From: Thiomonas intermedia
Lineage (GTDB): Bacteria > Pseudomonadota > Gammaproteobacteria > Burkholderiales > Burkholderiaceae_C
Assembly: GCF_002028405.1 (NCBI RefSeq)
Contig: NZ_CP020046.1
Location: 1,178,001-1,242,000, forward strand
Direction of reading: 5' to 3'
DNA: 64,000 nt
Positions 35,081-45,261 of the stretch are shown piece by piece. Both the position numbers and the translations under genes were made by a program. Below the pieces are notes generated by a model. That model saw only the letters and a program-made list of their open reading frames with translations, did not search any database and was not told where the DNA came from. Position 1 is the first letter of the stretch; each line of letters starts with the position of its first letter.

Positions 35081-35517
35081 GACGATAAATTATCGAAACC
35101 CTGTTTTTGATTGCGAGATGCTATGCATTTTAGACACTCTGGCCAGACCCTGCAGCCAGCCCGGCGAAGACGACGCTGCGGCGCCCTGACAGGGAGGTGA
35201 TCTGTCAGGGCGCCGCAGCGCGCCGCTTCTGGCGCAGCGGCGACAGCGCCACGCGGAGTCGGGTCACTCCGTGAGGGGCGGGTCGGCCCTGCGGCACGGC
35301 TCATGCCGCCGCAGTGCGTCGCCGCGTCCGTTCGCGGCCGCGTCTGGGAAAAAACTCAGAGCTTGTGAATTTTTCGGGCATGTCCGAAAGGCGCGGCAAA
35401 ACGCGCCCGATCGAGGCGCAAAGCACAGCCATAGCGCGGGCTATGGCGAGCATTTGCAACAAAGAGCGGGGGTGTTTTGGCGTGCAAGGCGGGCATGGCT
35501 GAAAGGTTCACAAGCTC
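35081..35517. other. ftsZ-lpxC intergenic region rich in inverted repeats
   Basis: A 437-bp non-coding stretch containing two strong inverted repeats listed separately (35174-35220 and 35355-35521). The left part next to lpxC should hold its promoter, though I found no high-quality -10/-35 pair. No gene is supported here. Confidence 0.7.
35174..35220. repeat. 19-bp perfect inverted repeat with Shine-Dalgarno-like loop
   Basis: Arms 35174-35192 and 35202-35220 are exact reverse complements, 19 bp and GC-rich. The 9-nt loop is GGAGGTGAT on the plus strand. On the minus strand (the ftsZ transcript) the loop reads ATCACCTCC, like the 3' tail of 16S rRNA. No T tract follows on either strand. Confidence 0.85.
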
Positions 35518-35521
35518 TCAG
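35355..35521. repeat. 167-bp imperfect palindrome abutting ftsZ (MITE-like)
   Basis: The two ends are inverted repeats with 26 of 32 positions matching (first 15 with one mismatch, CTCAGAGCTTGTGAA). The centre is an 8-bp stem GCCATAGC/GCTATGGC with loop GCGG at 35428-35447. The two halves also resemble each other in between. The right end includes the ftsZ stop codon. The form suggests a small mobile or repeated palindromic element, not a gene. Confidence 0.75.
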
Positions 35522-36705
35522 TCGGCCTGCTTGCGCAGGAAGGCCGGGATTTCCATTTCTTCCATACCGCTTTGCATCAACGCGTTCACATGGGCCGAAG
35601 GCGCGCCGCGGCCGCTGCGCCAGATCGCCGGGATCTGGTGCGTGTCGGCGCCAGTCGGCATGCCGTAGCCCTGCCCCATCACCGGCATATTGTCGGTTCC
35701 CGTGCGGATGATGGTCAGCTCGGGAGCCGCCTTTTCCGCCTTGCCGCACAGGCCCGTGGCCAGCACGGTGACGCGCAGCGAGTCGCCCATGGTCGGATCG
35801 TTGACGGTGCCGAAGATGATGTTCGCATCCGGCGAGGCATAGGCACGGATGGCGTTCATGGCCTCGCGCGTTTCGCCCAGGCGCAGCGAGTCGTCGGCGG
35901 TGATGTTGACCAGCACGCCCTTGGCCCCCGAGAGATCGACGCCGTCGAGCAGCGGGCAGACCACGGCCTGCTCGGCAGCCAGCCGGGCACGGTCGGGGCC
36001 GCTGGCCACGGCGGTGCCCATCATGGCCTTGCCCGGCTCGCCCATCACGCTCTTCACGTCCTCGAAGTCGGCGTTGATCAGGCCTGGCACATTGATGATC
36101 TCGGCAATGCCGCCCGTGGCGTTCTTCAGCACGTCGTTGGCCTTGCCGAAGGCCTCTTTCTGGCTGATGTCGTCACCGTAAACCTCCAGCAGCTTCTCGT
36201 TGAGCACGACGATGAGTGAATCGACGTTGGCCTCCAGCTCGGCCAGGCCTTGCTCGGCGTTGGACATGCGCTTGGAACCCTCGAAGTCGAACGGTCGCGT
36301 CACCACAGCCACCGTCAGAATGCCCATCTCGCGGGCGATCTTGGCGATCACCGGTGCAGCACCCGTGCCGGTGCCGCCGCCCATGCCGGCCGTGATGAAC
36401 AGCATGTGCGCGCCCTCGAGCGCATCGCGGATCTGGCCGCGCGCCTGGTCGGCCGACTCGCGCCCGACCACCGGCTTGCCGCCGGCGCCCAGGCCCGTCT
36501 TGCCCAGCTGCAGAAACTGATGCGCGCTGGACGTCTTGAGCGCCTGGGCATCGGTGTTGGCGCAGATGAACTCCACCCCACGCACGCCCGAGGCGATCAT
36601 GTGTTCGACGGCGTTGCCGCCGCCACCGCCAACACCGATCACCTTGATGTTGGTTCCCTGGTTGAACGCGCTGTGGGCGTCGTTCTCGATCATTTCAAAA
36701 GCCAT
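35518..36705 (-). CDS. ftsZ: Cell division GTPase FtsZ
   Basis: Tubulin-like protein that forms the Z ring. The 395 residues show IKVIGVGGGGGNAVEHM, the tubulin signature GGGTGTGAAPVIA and the NVDLSGAKG-type T7 region, a disordered linker, and the conserved tail MEEMEIPAFLRKQAD that binds FtsA and ZipA. GGAGGTG lies 6 bp before the ATG. It is the last gene of the dcw cluster. Its stop codon lies in a long palindrome. Confidence 0.99.
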   Translation of the reverse strand: MAFEMIENDAHSAFNQGTNIKVIGVGGGGGNAVEHMIASGVRGVEFICANTDAQALKTSSAHQFLQLGKTGLGAGGKPVVGRESADQARGQIRDALEGAHMLFITAGMGGGTGTGAAPVIAKIAREMGILTVAVVTRPFDFEGSKRMSNAEQGLAELEANVDSLIVVLNEKLLEVYGDDISQKEAFGKANDVLKNATGGIAEIINVPGLINADFEDVKSVMGEPGKAMMGTAVASGPDRARLAAEQAVVCPLLDGVDLSGAKGVLVNITADDSLRLGETREAMNAIRAYASPDANIIFGTVNDPTMGDSLRVTVLATGLCGKAEKAAPELTIIRTGTDNMPVMGQGYGMPTGADTHQIPAIWRSGRGAPSAHVNALMQSGMEEMEIPAFLRKQAD

Positions 36706-36757
36706 GTCACACCTCCGTTGAAAACCGGCTGACGCACCCTACGTCCGCCGAACACAC

Positions 36758-36801
36758 TCTGCGCACCCGTCTGCGGACCCTTCCGCAGACGGGTGCGCAG
36801 A
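36758..36801 (-). other. 20-bp perfect hairpin between ftsA and ftsZ
   Basis: Arms 36758-36777 (TCTGCGCACCCGTCTGCGGA) and 36782-36801 are exact reverse complements with a 4-nt loop. It starts 2 nt after the ftsA stop and ends 52 bp before the ftsZ start. No T tract follows, so it is not a classical terminator. It could limit readthrough, stabilise the 3' end of ftsA mRNA or guide processing. Confidence 0.85.
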
Positions 36802-36803
36802 AC

Positions 36804-38048
36804 TCAAAAATTCCCAGCAAACCACTCGCGCAGACGTCCCAGCGAGCCCTTGACCGAACTGCTCTTCTGCGCGATGCGCGCGCCGCGTTGACGCTGGTGC
36901 AAGGCTTCGGCCAACAGTCCCATGACCGTGGCCATGCGCGGATTGCGCACCATGTCGGCCAGCGGACCGCTGTAGCTCGGCGTACCCACGCGTACCGGCT
37001 TGAGGAAGATGTCTTCCGCCAGCTCGACCATGCCGGGCATCTGCGCCGAACCGCCACAAAGCACCACGCCGGAAGACAGCACATCCTCGAAGTGAGATTC
37101 GCGAATGACCTGCTGCGCCAGCGCGAAGATTTCCTCGGTGCGCGGCTCGATCACGCTGGCGAGCACCTGACGCGACAACATGCGCGGCCCACGGTCGCCC
37201 AGCCCCGGCACCTCCAGCGTCTCTTCGGGATTGGCCAGAACCTGCTTGGCGATGCCATGCTCGATCTTGATGTCCTCGGCATCTCGCGTGGGCGTGCGCA
37301 GCGCCATGGCGATGTCGCTGGTGATCAGCTCGCCCGCCACCGGGATGATGGCCGTATGGCGGATGGCGCCTCCGGTGTAGATGGCGATGTCGGTCACGCC
37401 GGCGCCGATGTCCACCACGGCCACGCCGAGCTCCTTTTCATCGTCGGTGAGCACGGCGTGGCTGGAAGCCAGCGGGTGCAGCACCAGTTGCTCGACTTCC
37501 AGGCCGCAGCGGCGCACGCACTTGATCACGTTCTCGGCCGCGGTCTGGGCCCCGGTGACGATGTGCACGTTCACCTCCAGGCGAACCCCGCTCATGCCCA
37601 CCGGCTCTTTCACTTCCTGGCCGTCGATGATGAACTCCTGCGGCTCGACCAGCAGCAGGCGCTGATCCGCCGGAATGTTCACCGCCTTGGCGGTTTCGAT
37701 CACCCGGGTGACGTCGGCCTGCGTGACCTCACGGTCCTTGATGGCCACCATGCCGTGCGAGTTCTGCCCGCGGATGTGGCTGCCGGTGATGCCGGTGATG
37801 ACATGGGTGATCTTGCAATCGGCCATCAGCTCGGCTTCTTTCAGCGCCGCCTGGATGGACTGCACCGTCGCCTCGATGTCCACCACCACCCCGCGGCGCA
37901 TGCCCGCGGTCGGGGCCTGGCCCATGCCGACGATCTTGAAACCCGCCGCCGGATTGTCGCGATCGGCCAGCATCTCGGCCACCACCACCAGCACTTTGGA
38001 CGTGCCGATGTCCAGCGCAACCACCAGATCCTTGTAGTCCTTGGCCAT
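36804..38048 (-). CDS. ftsA: Cell division protein FtsA
   Basis: Actin-like protein that ties FtsZ to the membrane. The 414 residues show ALDIGTSKV (phosphate 1), the 1C domain in the first third, VVDIGAGVTDIAIYTGG (phosphate 2), GVVLCGGSAQMPG (adenosine), and a C-terminal amphipathic helix LGRLREWFAGNF. I chose the ATG at 38048, since GGAGGA is well spaced from it; an in-frame ATG at 38057 is too close. The ftsQ stop is 1 bp upstream. Confidence 0.97.
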   Translation of the reverse strand: MAKDYKDLVVALDIGTSKVLVVVAEMLADRDNPAAGFKIVGMGQAPTAGMRRGVVVDIEATVQSIQAALKEAELMADCKITHVITGITGSHIRGQNSHGMVAIKDREVTQADVTRVIETAKAVNIPADQRLLLVEPQEFIIDGQEVKEPVGMSGVRLEVNVHIVTGAQTAAENVIKCVRRCGLEVEQLVLHPLASSHAVLTDDEKELGVAVVDIGAGVTDIAIYTGGAIRHTAIIPVAGELITSDIAMALRTPTRDAEDIKIEHGIAKQVLANPEETLEVPGLGDRGPRMLSRQVLASVIEPRTEEIFALAQQVIRESHFEDVLSSGVVLCGGSAQMPGMVELAEDIFLKPVRVGTPSYSGPLADMVRNPRMATVMGLLAEALHQRQRGARIAQKSSSVKGSLGRLREWFAGNF

Positions 38049-38049
38049 G

Positions 38050-38874
38050 TCAATCATTCCTCCCCGCGGGTTGCGGTGTCGTCGTCTTGTTCGTTGTCTT
38101 GTTCATGCCCGGCAGATCCACGCCCTGCAGATGCACCGCGAAGCCATTGGGATAGCGCAGATCGACGCTGTCGATGGCACGCCCGTAGCGCGATTCGAGT
38201 TGCGGCATCAGGGTCATGAACTGCTTGAGGCGGGTCTGGGTGGCGGTGCTGTCGGGGGCGCTGCCCAGATCGATATGCAGGCCCGATCGGGTCTGCACGC
38301 TCCAATTGCCGCCGCTGCCCAGCGCCAGCGCCACCACGTTCTGCTGGAAGGCACGCATCAGCGGCTGCAAGGTCTGGCTCATCTGCAGCACCTGCGCGCT
38401 CGTTCCCACCGGCCCGCTGAACAGAGGCAGGCCCAGACCCTGGACTTCGCCGAGGTTCGCCGTGAAGGCCTGTCCCTGCGCATTGACCAGTTGCGGCGCG
38501 CTGCCCGGCTCGCGCCAGAGGGCCACGGGCTGCTGCGCCTGCAGGGTGACGCCCAACTGCATCGGCCACAGACGCTGCACCACCGCCGTGCGTACCCAGG
38601 GCAGGTTCTCGAACACGCGCTGCGCCTGGGCGAGGTTGATGGTGAGGAAGTTGCCCTGCAACTGCGGCAAGGCCTCGGCACGCACCGTCACCGGACTGAT
38701 GCGCTGCAGGTCGCCCTGAAGCCGCACCGCGCGGATGTCCCACCAGCTGCGCTGCATCATCCAGTGCGCCACGACGAACACGCAACCGAGCGCCACCAGC
38801 CAGTACAAGGCACGGGACGTGCCCTGCATCAGGCGGACGTCGAGCGGCAGTTCGCGCGGCGCGTAGCGACTCAT
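38050..38874 (-). CDS. ftsQ: Cell division protein FtsQ
   Basis: Bitopic protein of the FtsQ-L-B complex, 274 residues. A short cytoplasmic N-terminus is followed by one membrane helix (about residues 24-45), a POTRA domain ([17 protein letters not shown]) and the FtsQ beta domain (VNAQGQAF region). The C-terminus is Thr/Lys/Asn-rich. Its ATG overlaps the ddlB stop (ATGA). Confidence 0.94.
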   Translation of the reverse strand: MSRYAPRELPLDVRLMQGTSRALYWLVALGCVFVVAHWMMQRSWWDIRAVRLQGDLQRISPVTVRAEALPQLQGNFLTINLAQAQRVFENLPWVRTAVVQRLWPMQLGVTLQAQQPVALWREPGSAPQLVNAQGQAFTANLGEVQGLGLPLFSGPVGTSAQVLQMSQTLQPLMRAFQQNVVALALGSGGNWSVQTRSGLHIDLGSAPDSTATQTRLKQFMTLMPQLESRYGRAIDSVDLRYPNGFAVHLQGVDLPGMNKTTNKTTTPQPAGRND

Positions 38875-39983
38875 CGACTGTTCTCCCCGTCCACGGCCGG
38901 GGGCAGCGCAGGCGAAGCCGAAGCGTGGGGGCCAGCACCTCCGTCGCCGGGCCGCCCCAAGACGGAGGCAGCCCCCTCGGGGGGCAGCGCAGGCGAAGCC
39001 GAAGCGTGGGGGCTCACACTCTCCCCGTGCGATTGATCGAGCGCGGCCATGCTGAGAATGAGCAGGCACAGCTCGGCATACTCCAGCCCCGCCACGCGCG
39101 CGGCCATGGGCACCAGCGAGTGGCCAGTCATGCCGGGCGAGGTGTTGATTTCGAGCAGAAAGGGCTGACGGTCGGTGGCGCGGATCATGACATCGGCCCG
39201 CGCCCAGCCGCGGCAGCCCAGCGTGCGATAGCTGCGCAGCACCAGGTCCTGAATGCGCGCCTCTTCCTCGGCGGGCAGTTCGCTCGGACAGATATAGCGC
39301 GTGTCGTCGCTGAAATACTTGTGTTCGTAGTCGTAGTTGCCGCCCGGCGCGACGATGCGGATGAGCGGCAGCGCCCGGGCCTGGACGCCGGTGCCGATCA
39401 CCGCGCAGGTGACCTCGTCGCCCTCGATGAACTGCTCGACCAGCACGCGGGAGTCGAAGCGTGCTGCCTCGCGGTAGGCCTCATCCACGCCGTCGGCGCC
39501 GTCGGCCCGCTTCAGACCCAGGGTCGAGCCCTCGTGCGTCGCCTTGAAGATCAGCGGAAAACCCAGGGCCTGCGCCGCTTCGCGGGCCTCTTCGAGCGTG
39601 CCCACCTCGCGCCATTGCGGCGTCGAGAGGCCTTCGCATTGCCACAGCCGTTTGGTCATGCCCTTGTCGATCGCCAGCGCCGAGGCCAGCACGCCGGGCC
39701 CGGTGTAGGGGATGCCCAGCAGTTCCAGCGCGCCCTGCACCGTGCCGTCTTCACCCCAGCGGCCGTGCAGATTGATGAACGCCCGTTGCGCACCGAACGA
39801 CCGCAGCGCCCCCAGATCATCCACCGAAGGATCGAAGGCGAAGGCATCGACGCCGCGCGACTGCAGCGCCGCGAGCACACCCTTGCCCGACATCAGCGAC
39901 ACCTCGCGCTCGGCCGACAGCCCTCCCATGAGCACTGCGACGCGGCCCAGGCCGCGCGGATCGATCTTGGGCCATGTCGTCAT
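38871..39983 (-). CDS. ddlB: D-alanine--D-alanine ligase with repeat-derived C-terminal tail
   Basis: Makes the D-Ala-D-Ala dipeptide for MurF. The ATP-grasp fold is complete: [16 protein letters not shown] at the start, [24 protein letters not shown], then GWARADVM and [15 protein letters not shown]. Normal DdlB ends near residue 315; here about 50 extra residues follow, with [11 protein letters not shown] twice. This tail is encoded by two 34-bp direct repeats and does not look like enzyme structure. It overlaps murC and ftsQ by 4 bp each. Confidence 0.95.
   Translation of the reverse strand: MTTWPKIDPRGLGRVAVLMGGLSAEREVSLMSGKGVLAALQSRGVDAFAFDPSVDDLGALRSFGAQRAFINLHGRWGEDGTVQGALELLGIPYTGPGVLASALAIDKGMTKRLWQCEGLSTPQWREVGTLEEAREAAQALGFPLIFKATHEGSTLGLKRADGADGVDEAYREAARFDSRVLVEQFIEGDEVTCAVIGTGVQARALPLIRIVAPGGNYDYEHKYFSDDTRYICPSELPAEEEARIQDLVLRSYRTLGCRGWARADVMIRATDRQPFLLEINTSPGMTGHSLVPMAARVAGLEYAELCLLILSMAALDQSHGESVSPHASASPALPPEGAASVLGRPGDGGAGPHASASPALPPAVDGENSR
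38899..39013. repeat. Pair of 34-bp direct repeats inside the 3' end of ddlB
   Basis: Identical copies at 38899-38932 and 38980-39013, 81 bp apart start to start. Between them lies a GC palindrome around GCCCCCTCGGGGGGC (38971-38985). The sequence resembles the dispersed GC-rich repeats found in several Burkholderiales genomes; copy number elsewhere is not visible here. Confidence 0.8.
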
Positions 39984-41398
39984 GTCGCGTCTCCCTCTGT
40001 GCCGGCCGCCAGCGCCACCACCTGCGCGGCGACGGCGCCTATCGAACCCGCGCCCATGCAGATCACCACATCGCCGTCTCGGGTCATGTCCAGAATGGCC
40101 TGGGGCATGTCGCCGATGGCTTCGACAAACACCGGCTCGGTCTTGCCGGCCACGCGCACCGCGCGCGCCAGGCTGCGCCCGTCGGCCGCCACCAGCGGCG
40201 CCTCGCCCGCGGCGTAGACCTCGGCCAGCAGCACCGCGTCGGCATCGCCCAACACCTTGACGAAGTCTTCAAACAGATCGCGGGTGCGGGTGTAGCGGTG
40301 CGGCTGGAAGGCCAACACCAGCCGACGCCCCGGAAACGCGCCGCGCGCGGCCGCCAGCGTGGCGGCCATCTCGGCGGGGTGGTGGCCATAGTCGTCGATG
40401 AGCGTGAACGGGCCGCCATGGGCCGCGCGAACTTCGCCGTAGCGCTGAAAGCGCCGACCCACGCCGGTGAAGCCCGCCAGCGCGCGCTGGATCGCGGCGT
40501 CGTCCACATTCAGCTCGGTGGCGATGGCGATGGCCGCCAGCGCGTTCTGCACGTTGTGACGCCCCGGCAGGTTCAGCGTCATGGCCAGGGGCGGCAGTTC
40601 CACGCCATTGCGACGCAGCACGGTGAAGCGCATCTGGGCGCCGTCGGCCCGCACGTCGATGGCGCGCACCTGCGCATCCTCGGCAAAGCCGTAGCTGGTG
40701 ATGGGCTTGGAGATGAACGGCATGATGCCGCGTACCGCCGCGTCGTCCACGCACAACACCGCGGCGCCATAGAAAGGCAGCCGGGCGATGAAATCGACGA
40801 AGGCGTGGCGCAGCCGGGCCGGGTCGTGGCCGTAGGTGTCCATGTGGTCGGCGTCGATATTGGTGACCACGGCCATCACTGGCAGCAGATTGAGGAAGGA
40901 CGCGTCGGATTCGTCCGCCTCGACCACGATGTATTCGCCCTGCCCAAGCTTGGCATGGACGCCCGCGCTGTTGAGCCTGCCGCCGATCACGAAGGTCGGA
41001 TCGAGCCCGCCCTCGGCCAGCACACTGGCGACCAGACTGGTCGTGGTGGTCTTGCCATGCGTGCCCGCAATCGCGATGCCGCGCTTCAGACGCATCAGCT
41101 CCGCCAGCATGACAGCGCGTGGCACGACCGGAATATGGCGTGCGCGCGCCGCGAGCACCTCGGGGTTGTCGGCGCGCACCGCGGTGGAAATCACCACGGC
41201 ATCGGCGTCCTGCACCTGCGCAGCGTCGTGCCCGATGGCCACGCGCAAACCCAGATCACGCAGTCGGCGCACCGTGGCACTCTCGTTCAGATCCGAGCCG
41301 CTGACGCCGTAGCCCAGGTTGTGCAGCACCTCGGCGATACCGCTCATGCCGGCGCCGCCGATGCCGACGAAATGAATCGTGCGAATGGCGTGTTTCAT
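39980..41398 (-). CDS. murC: UDP-N-acetylmuramate--L-alanine ligase
   Basis: Adds L-Ala to UDP-MurNAc. The 472 residues open with [17 protein letters not shown], then the ATP site [14 protein letters not shown] and [22 protein letters not shown], and the C-terminal [10 protein letters not shown]. It overlaps murG upstream and ddlB downstream by 4 bp each, so translation is coupled. Confidence 0.98.
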   Translation of the reverse strand: MKHAIRTIHFVGIGGAGMSGIAEVLHNLGYGVSGSDLNESATVRRLRDLGLRVAIGHDAAQVQDADAVVISTAVRADNPEVLAARARHIPVVPRAVMLAELMRLKRGIAIAGTHGKTTTTSLVASVLAEGGLDPTFVIGGRLNSAGVHAKLGQGEYIVVEADESDASFLNLLPVMAVVTNIDADHMDTYGHDPARLRHAFVDFIARLPFYGAAVLCVDDAAVRGIMPFISKPITSYGFAEDAQVRAIDVRADGAQMRFTVLRRNGVELPPLAMTLNLPGRHNVQNALAAIAIATELNVDDAAIQRALAGFTGVGRRFQRYGEVRAAHGGPFTLIDDYGHHPAEMAATLAAARGAFPGRRLVLAFQPHRYTRTRDLFEDFVKVLGDADAVLLAEVYAAGEAPLVAADGRSLARAVRVAGKTEPVFVEAIGDMPQAILDMTRDGDVVICMGAGSIGAVAAQVVALAAGTEGDAT

Positions 41399-42510
41399 CG
41401 CCCCTGTCCCAGCCTTCCTTGTCCTTGCCTTGTTGCGCCACCCGGCAGCAGGGCGATGCAGCCCGCCACCACCGCCTGCACCGCGTCGGGCTGTGCCAGG
41501 CCGCGTGCCGCCTGCGCCAGTTGCAGCAGCCGCGCGCGGTCCAGGCTTTGCAGCAGTTCTGCAAGCCTCTGTGCGCTCAGGTCGCGTTGTTGAATCAGCA
41601 GCGCCGCATCGCGGCCTGCGAGAAATTGCGCGTTCACCGTCTGGTGATCGTCGACTGCGTGGGGAAACGGCACGAACAGCGCGGCCACGCCCGCGCAGGC
41701 CACTTCGGTCACGGTGGAGGCCCCTGCACGGCAGATCACCAGATCAGCCTGCGCATAGGCCGCGGCCATGTCGTCGATGAAGGCCACGCAATCGGCCTGG
41801 ACACCCGCCTGCGCGTAGGCCTGCTGCAAGGCCGGCAACTGCTTGGCCCCGCTTTGATGGCGCACCTGCGGTCGCGTCTGTTCGGACAGCAGCGCCAGCG
41901 CCTGCGGCACCAGCGTATTGAGCGCCTGCGCCCCCAGGCTGCCGCCGACCACGAGCACCTGCAGCGGCCCGCTACGCCCGGCGTAGCGCTGCTCGGGCGC
42001 AGGCAAGGCGCAGATCTCGGCGCGAACCGGATTGCCCACCCAGGCGGCACCCGGCAAGGCCTCCGGGAAGGCGCTGTAGCTGCGATCGGCCAGACGCGCC
42101 AGCACCTTGTTGGCCAGACCGGCCACCGCGTTCTGCTCATGCACCACCAGCCTGGCCCCGGCCCACACGCTCATCAGTCCGCCGGGAAAGGCGATGTAGC
42201 CACCCATGCTGACCACCACATCGGCACCCACCCGCCGCAGGGCGCGCCAAGCCTGCCAGAACGCACGCAGCAGATTCAGCGGCAGCAGCAGCTTGGTCAG
42301 CAGCCCCTTGCCACGCAGACCACCGAAGCGCACCCAGAGCATGTCAAAGCCGTGACGCGGCACGAGCTGCGCCTCCATGCCCGTGGGTGCGCCCATCCAG
42401 TACACCGTCCAGCCCGCGGCGCGCAGCCCCTCGCCCACGGCCATGCCGGGGAAGATATGACCGCCGGTGCCTCCGGCCATGATGACGGCGACGGGAGCGG
42501 TCTGGCTCAT
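41395..42510 (-). CDS. murG: Lipid II synthase MurG
   Basis: Transfers GlcNAc from UDP-GlcNAc to lipid I at the inner face of the membrane. The 371 residues show the GT-B fold with G-loop [38 protein letters not shown], and the donor-site [15 protein letters not shown] and [14 protein letters not shown]. The ATG at 42510 overlaps the ftsW stop; longer in-frame codons lie within ftsW. The last 15 residues are Gly/Gln/Arg-rich. Confidence 0.97.
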   Translation of the reverse strand: MSQTAPVAVIMAGGTGGHIFPGMAVGEGLRAAGWTVYWMGAPTGMEAQLVPRHGFDMLWVRFGGLRGKGLLTKLLLPLNLLRAFWQAWRALRRVGADVVVSMGGYIAFPGGLMSVWAGARLVVHEQNAVAGLANKVLARLADRSYSAFPEALPGAAWVGNPVRAEICALPAPEQRYAGRSGPLQVLVVGGSLGAQALNTLVPQALALLSEQTRPQVRHQSGAKQLPALQQAYAQAGVQADCVAFIDDMAAAYAQADLVICRAGASTVTEVACAGVAALFVPFPHAVDDHQTVNAQFLAGRDAALLIQQRDLSAQRLAELLQSLDRARLLQLAQAARGLAQPDAVQAVVAGCIALLPGGATRQGQGRLGQGR

Positions 42511-43742
42511 ACATGACCTCCGCGCATCAGAACCCGGTTCTCGAAATCGACGCGCAGCAGCACGGCGATGGCCATGCAGTTGAGCAGCAGCGCCGAGCCG
42601 CCATAGCTCATCAGCGGCAGCGTCAGCCCCTTGGTGGGCAGCAGGCCGAGATTCACGCCGATATTGATGAAGGCCTGGCCGCCGATCCACACACCGATGC
42701 CCTGTGCCACCAGGGCGCTGTACATGCGGTCGAGCACCAGCGCCTGGCGGCCGATGTCGAAGGCGCGGCGCACGATCCAGTAGAACGCGAAGATCACCAC
42801 GCCGACGCCCACCAGCCCGAGTTCCTCACCGATGATGGCCAGCAGAAAGTCGGTATGCGCCTCGGGCAGGTAGTGCAGTTTTTCGATGCTGCCCCCCAGG
42901 CCGACGCCGAACCACTCGCCGCGCCCCATGGCAATGAGCGCGTGCGAGAGCTGATAGGCGCTGCCCAGCGCGTTCGACTCCGCCCACGGGTTGAGGTAAG
43001 CGAAGATGCGGTCGCGCCGCCACGGCGAGAGCACGATCATCAGCACGAAGGCGCCGATCACGGCCACGCTGGACAGCGCGAACAGCTTCCCGTTGGCCCC
43101 GCCCAGAAAGAGGATGGCCAGGGTGATGGACGCGATCACCAGGAAGGCGCCCATGTCCGGCTCGGCCAGCAGCAGCACGCCCACGATCATCATCACCGCC
43201 ATCATCGGCAGGAAAGTCTTGAAGAAACTCTGCTTCACCTCCTGCTTGCGCGACATGAAATCGGCGGTGTAGATCAGCGCGGTGAGCTTGACCAGCTCGG
43301 AGGGCTGGAAGTTCAGCCCGCCGGGCAGCACCACCCAGCGCTTGGAGCCGTTCACATCCTTGCCGATATGCGGCAGCAGCACGAGCACCAGCCCGATCAG
43401 CGACAGGAAGAAGAAACGCATCGACCACTTCTGCAGCTCGGCCATCGGAATCTGCACCACGATCCAGCTCGCCAGCAGTGCCGCGGCGATCGAGAACAGA
43501 TCGCGCATGAAATAGTGATAGGGCGACCACTGCGCGTAGCGCGGCGAATCGTGAAAGGAAATCGTGGCCGAATACACCATGACCAGGCCGTAGGCAAGCA
43601 GCAGCAGCGTGACCCAGACCAGGTTCTGGTCGTACTCCAGCATGCGCGAGTTGCGTGGCGCCATGTGGCCCACGCGCACCGGCAGGTCAGCGGACGCCTT
43701 GTTGCGCTTGCGGCCGAGGAAGGGCAGCATGCGGTCAAGCAT
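42507..43742 (-). CDS. ftsW: Septal peptidoglycan glycosyltransferase FtsW
   Basis: SEDS-family polymerase that works with FtsI. About ten membrane helices are visible. Signature stretches include [22 protein letters not shown], the loop with [23 protein letters not shown], and [18 protein letters not shown]. The ATG at 43742 has AGGGG upstream; the 8-bp overlap with murD suggests coupling. Length is 411 residues. Confidence 0.97.
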   Translation of the reverse strand: MLDRMLPFLGRKRNKASADLPVRVGHMAPRNSRMLEYDQNLVWVTLLLLAYGLVMVYSATISFHDSPRYAQWSPYHYFMRDLFSIAAALLASWIVVQIPMAELQKWSMRFFFLSLIGLVLVLLPHIGKDVNGSKRWVVLPGGLNFQPSELVKLTALIYTADFMSRKQEVKQSFFKTFLPMMAVMMIVGVLLLAEPDMGAFLVIASITLAILFLGGANGKLFALSSVAVIGAFVLMIVLSPWRRDRIFAYLNPWAESNALGSAYQLSHALIAMGRGEWFGVGLGGSIEKLHYLPEAHTDFLLAIIGEELGLVGVGVVIFAFYWIVRRAFDIGRQALVLDRMYSALVAQGIGVWIGGQAFINIGVNLGLLPTKGLTLPLMSYGGSALLLNCMAIAVLLRVDFENRVLMRGGHV

Positions 43743-45261
43743 GATCGGCCCCTTCGTTCCAGACCTGTCCACGGCTTTCTGCGAGTGCTCGGACGGCGGC
43801 AACGAACACCTCGGCACGGTGGGCGTAGTTGCGGAACATGTCGAGACTGGCGCAGGCGGGTGACAACAACGCCACGTCGCCGGTCTGGGCCAGCGTGGCG
43901 GCGCGTTGCACGGCCTGCTCCAGGGACTGTGTCAGTTCGACGGGCGCCAGGTCGCCAAGCTGATCGGCGATGGCCTGGGCATCACGGCCGATGAGGACGG
44001 CAGCGCGCAAGCGGGCTGCCTGAGCGCGCAGAGGCGAGAAATCCTGTCCCTTGCCGTCGCCTCCGGCGATGAGCACGACCGGACTCTGCATACCGGCCAG
44101 CGCCGCAACCGTGGCGCCGACATTGGTGCCCTTGCTGTCGTCGATCCAGCGCACGTCGTCGATCACGGCCACGGTCTGCATGCGGTGCGGTTCGCCCCGG
44201 TAGTCGCGCAGCGCGTGCAGCATGGGCGCCAGGGGCGCGCCGGCCGCGTCGCCCAACGCGAGGGCTGCGAGTGCATTGGCAATGTTGTGCCCGCCCTGGA
44301 TGCGCAGGGCCTCCGTGGGCATGAGACGCTGCAGGCTCAGCTCGGTGGCGGGTTGCACGGCCGACTTGCCGCGGCGCGCGACGGGCGGTGAAGCCAGTGC
44401 GCGCTCGGCCTCGACATCGGGAAGCGCGCGCACCAGCCAGTCGAGGCCGCCCTCACGCGTCACGCCCCAATCGCCAGGCTGTTGCGGCGCCGAAAGACCG
44501 AAGCGCCGCAAACGGCGCCCCGGGCGCCGCATCGCCAGCACGGCGGGATCGTCGCGGTTGAGCACCGTGACCCCAGCCGCAGCCTCGCCACCGAAGATGT
44601 TGGCCTTGTCGGCGGCATAGGCCGCCATGTCGCCGTGCCAGTCGAGATGATCCTGGGTGAGATTGAGCACCGTGGCGGCGTCCGCGGCGAAGGTCTCCAT
44701 GCCATGAAGCTGAAAACTGGACAGTTCCAGCACCCACGCGTCCGGAAGATCACCCGCCTGGAGGCTGGCCTGCAGCACGTCGAGCATCGACGGAGAGATG
44801 TTCCCCGCCACCGCGACGCTCCAGCCCGCGCGTTCGAGCATCAGCCCGGTCAGGCGGGTCACCGTGGTCTTGCCGTTCGTCCCGGTGATGGCCACGACCT
44901 TGGGCGCATAGCCGCGCTCGGCGCGCAAGGCGTCGAGCGCCCACTGGAACAGATGCAGTTCGCCGGCGATGGGCACGCCACGCTCGTTGGCCGCCTGCAC
45001 GAGGGCGGAAAACGCCGTCGCATGCGGCGCGATGCCCGGGCTGCGCAGCACCAGCTGCACGCCGTCCAGCAGCGCAACATCCAGGCTGCCGCCGTGCACT
45101 GGCACCGAGGGCAAATCGCGCTGCAGTACGGCCAGGCCCGGCGGCTCCGACCGGCTGTCGGCCACGCGCACCCTCGCGCCCTGCGCGGAGCACCAGCGTG
45201 CCATGGCCAGGCCCGATTCGCCCAGGCCGAGCACGAGAACGGAGAGCGAGCTCAGGTTCAT
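43735..45261 (-). CDS. murD: UDP-N-acetylmuramoyl-L-alanine--D-glutamate ligase
   Basis: Adds D-Glu to UDP-MurNAc-L-Ala. The 508 residues are somewhat longer than E. coli MurD (about 440). Seen motifs are [52 protein letters not shown], and [15 protein letters not shown]. The start is the ATG at 45261, overlapping the mraY stop; the open frame upstream runs in the wrong frame across mraY. Confidence 0.96.
   Translation of the reverse strand: MNLSSLSVLVLGLGESGLAMARWCSAQGARVRVADSRSEPPGLAVLQRDLPSVPVHGGSLDVALLDGVQLVLRSPGIAPHATAFSALVQAANERGVPIAGELHLFQWALDALRAERGYAPKVVAITGTNGKTTVTRLTGLMLERAGWSVAVAGNISPSMLDVLQASLQAGDLPDAWVLELSSFQLHGMETFAADAATVLNLTQDHLDWHGDMAAYAADKANIFGGEAAAGVTVLNRDDPAVLAMRRPGRRLRRFGLSAPQQPGDWGVTREGGLDWLVRALPDVEAERALASPPVARRGKSAVQPATELSLQRLMPTEALRIQGGHNIANALAALALGDAAGAPLAPMLHALRDYRGEPHRMQTVAVIDDVRWIDDSKGTNVGATVAALAGMQSPVVLIAGGDGKGQDFSPLRAQAARLRAAVLIGRDAQAIADQLGDLAPVELTQSLEQAVQRAATLAQTGDVALLSPACASLDMFRNYAHRAEVFVAAVRALAESRGQVWNEGADHA

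Noticed and set aside
35355-35521. Insertion sequence with transposase
   Set aside because: Inverted ends are present but the unit is 167 bp with no coding capacity. At most it is a non-autonomous element.
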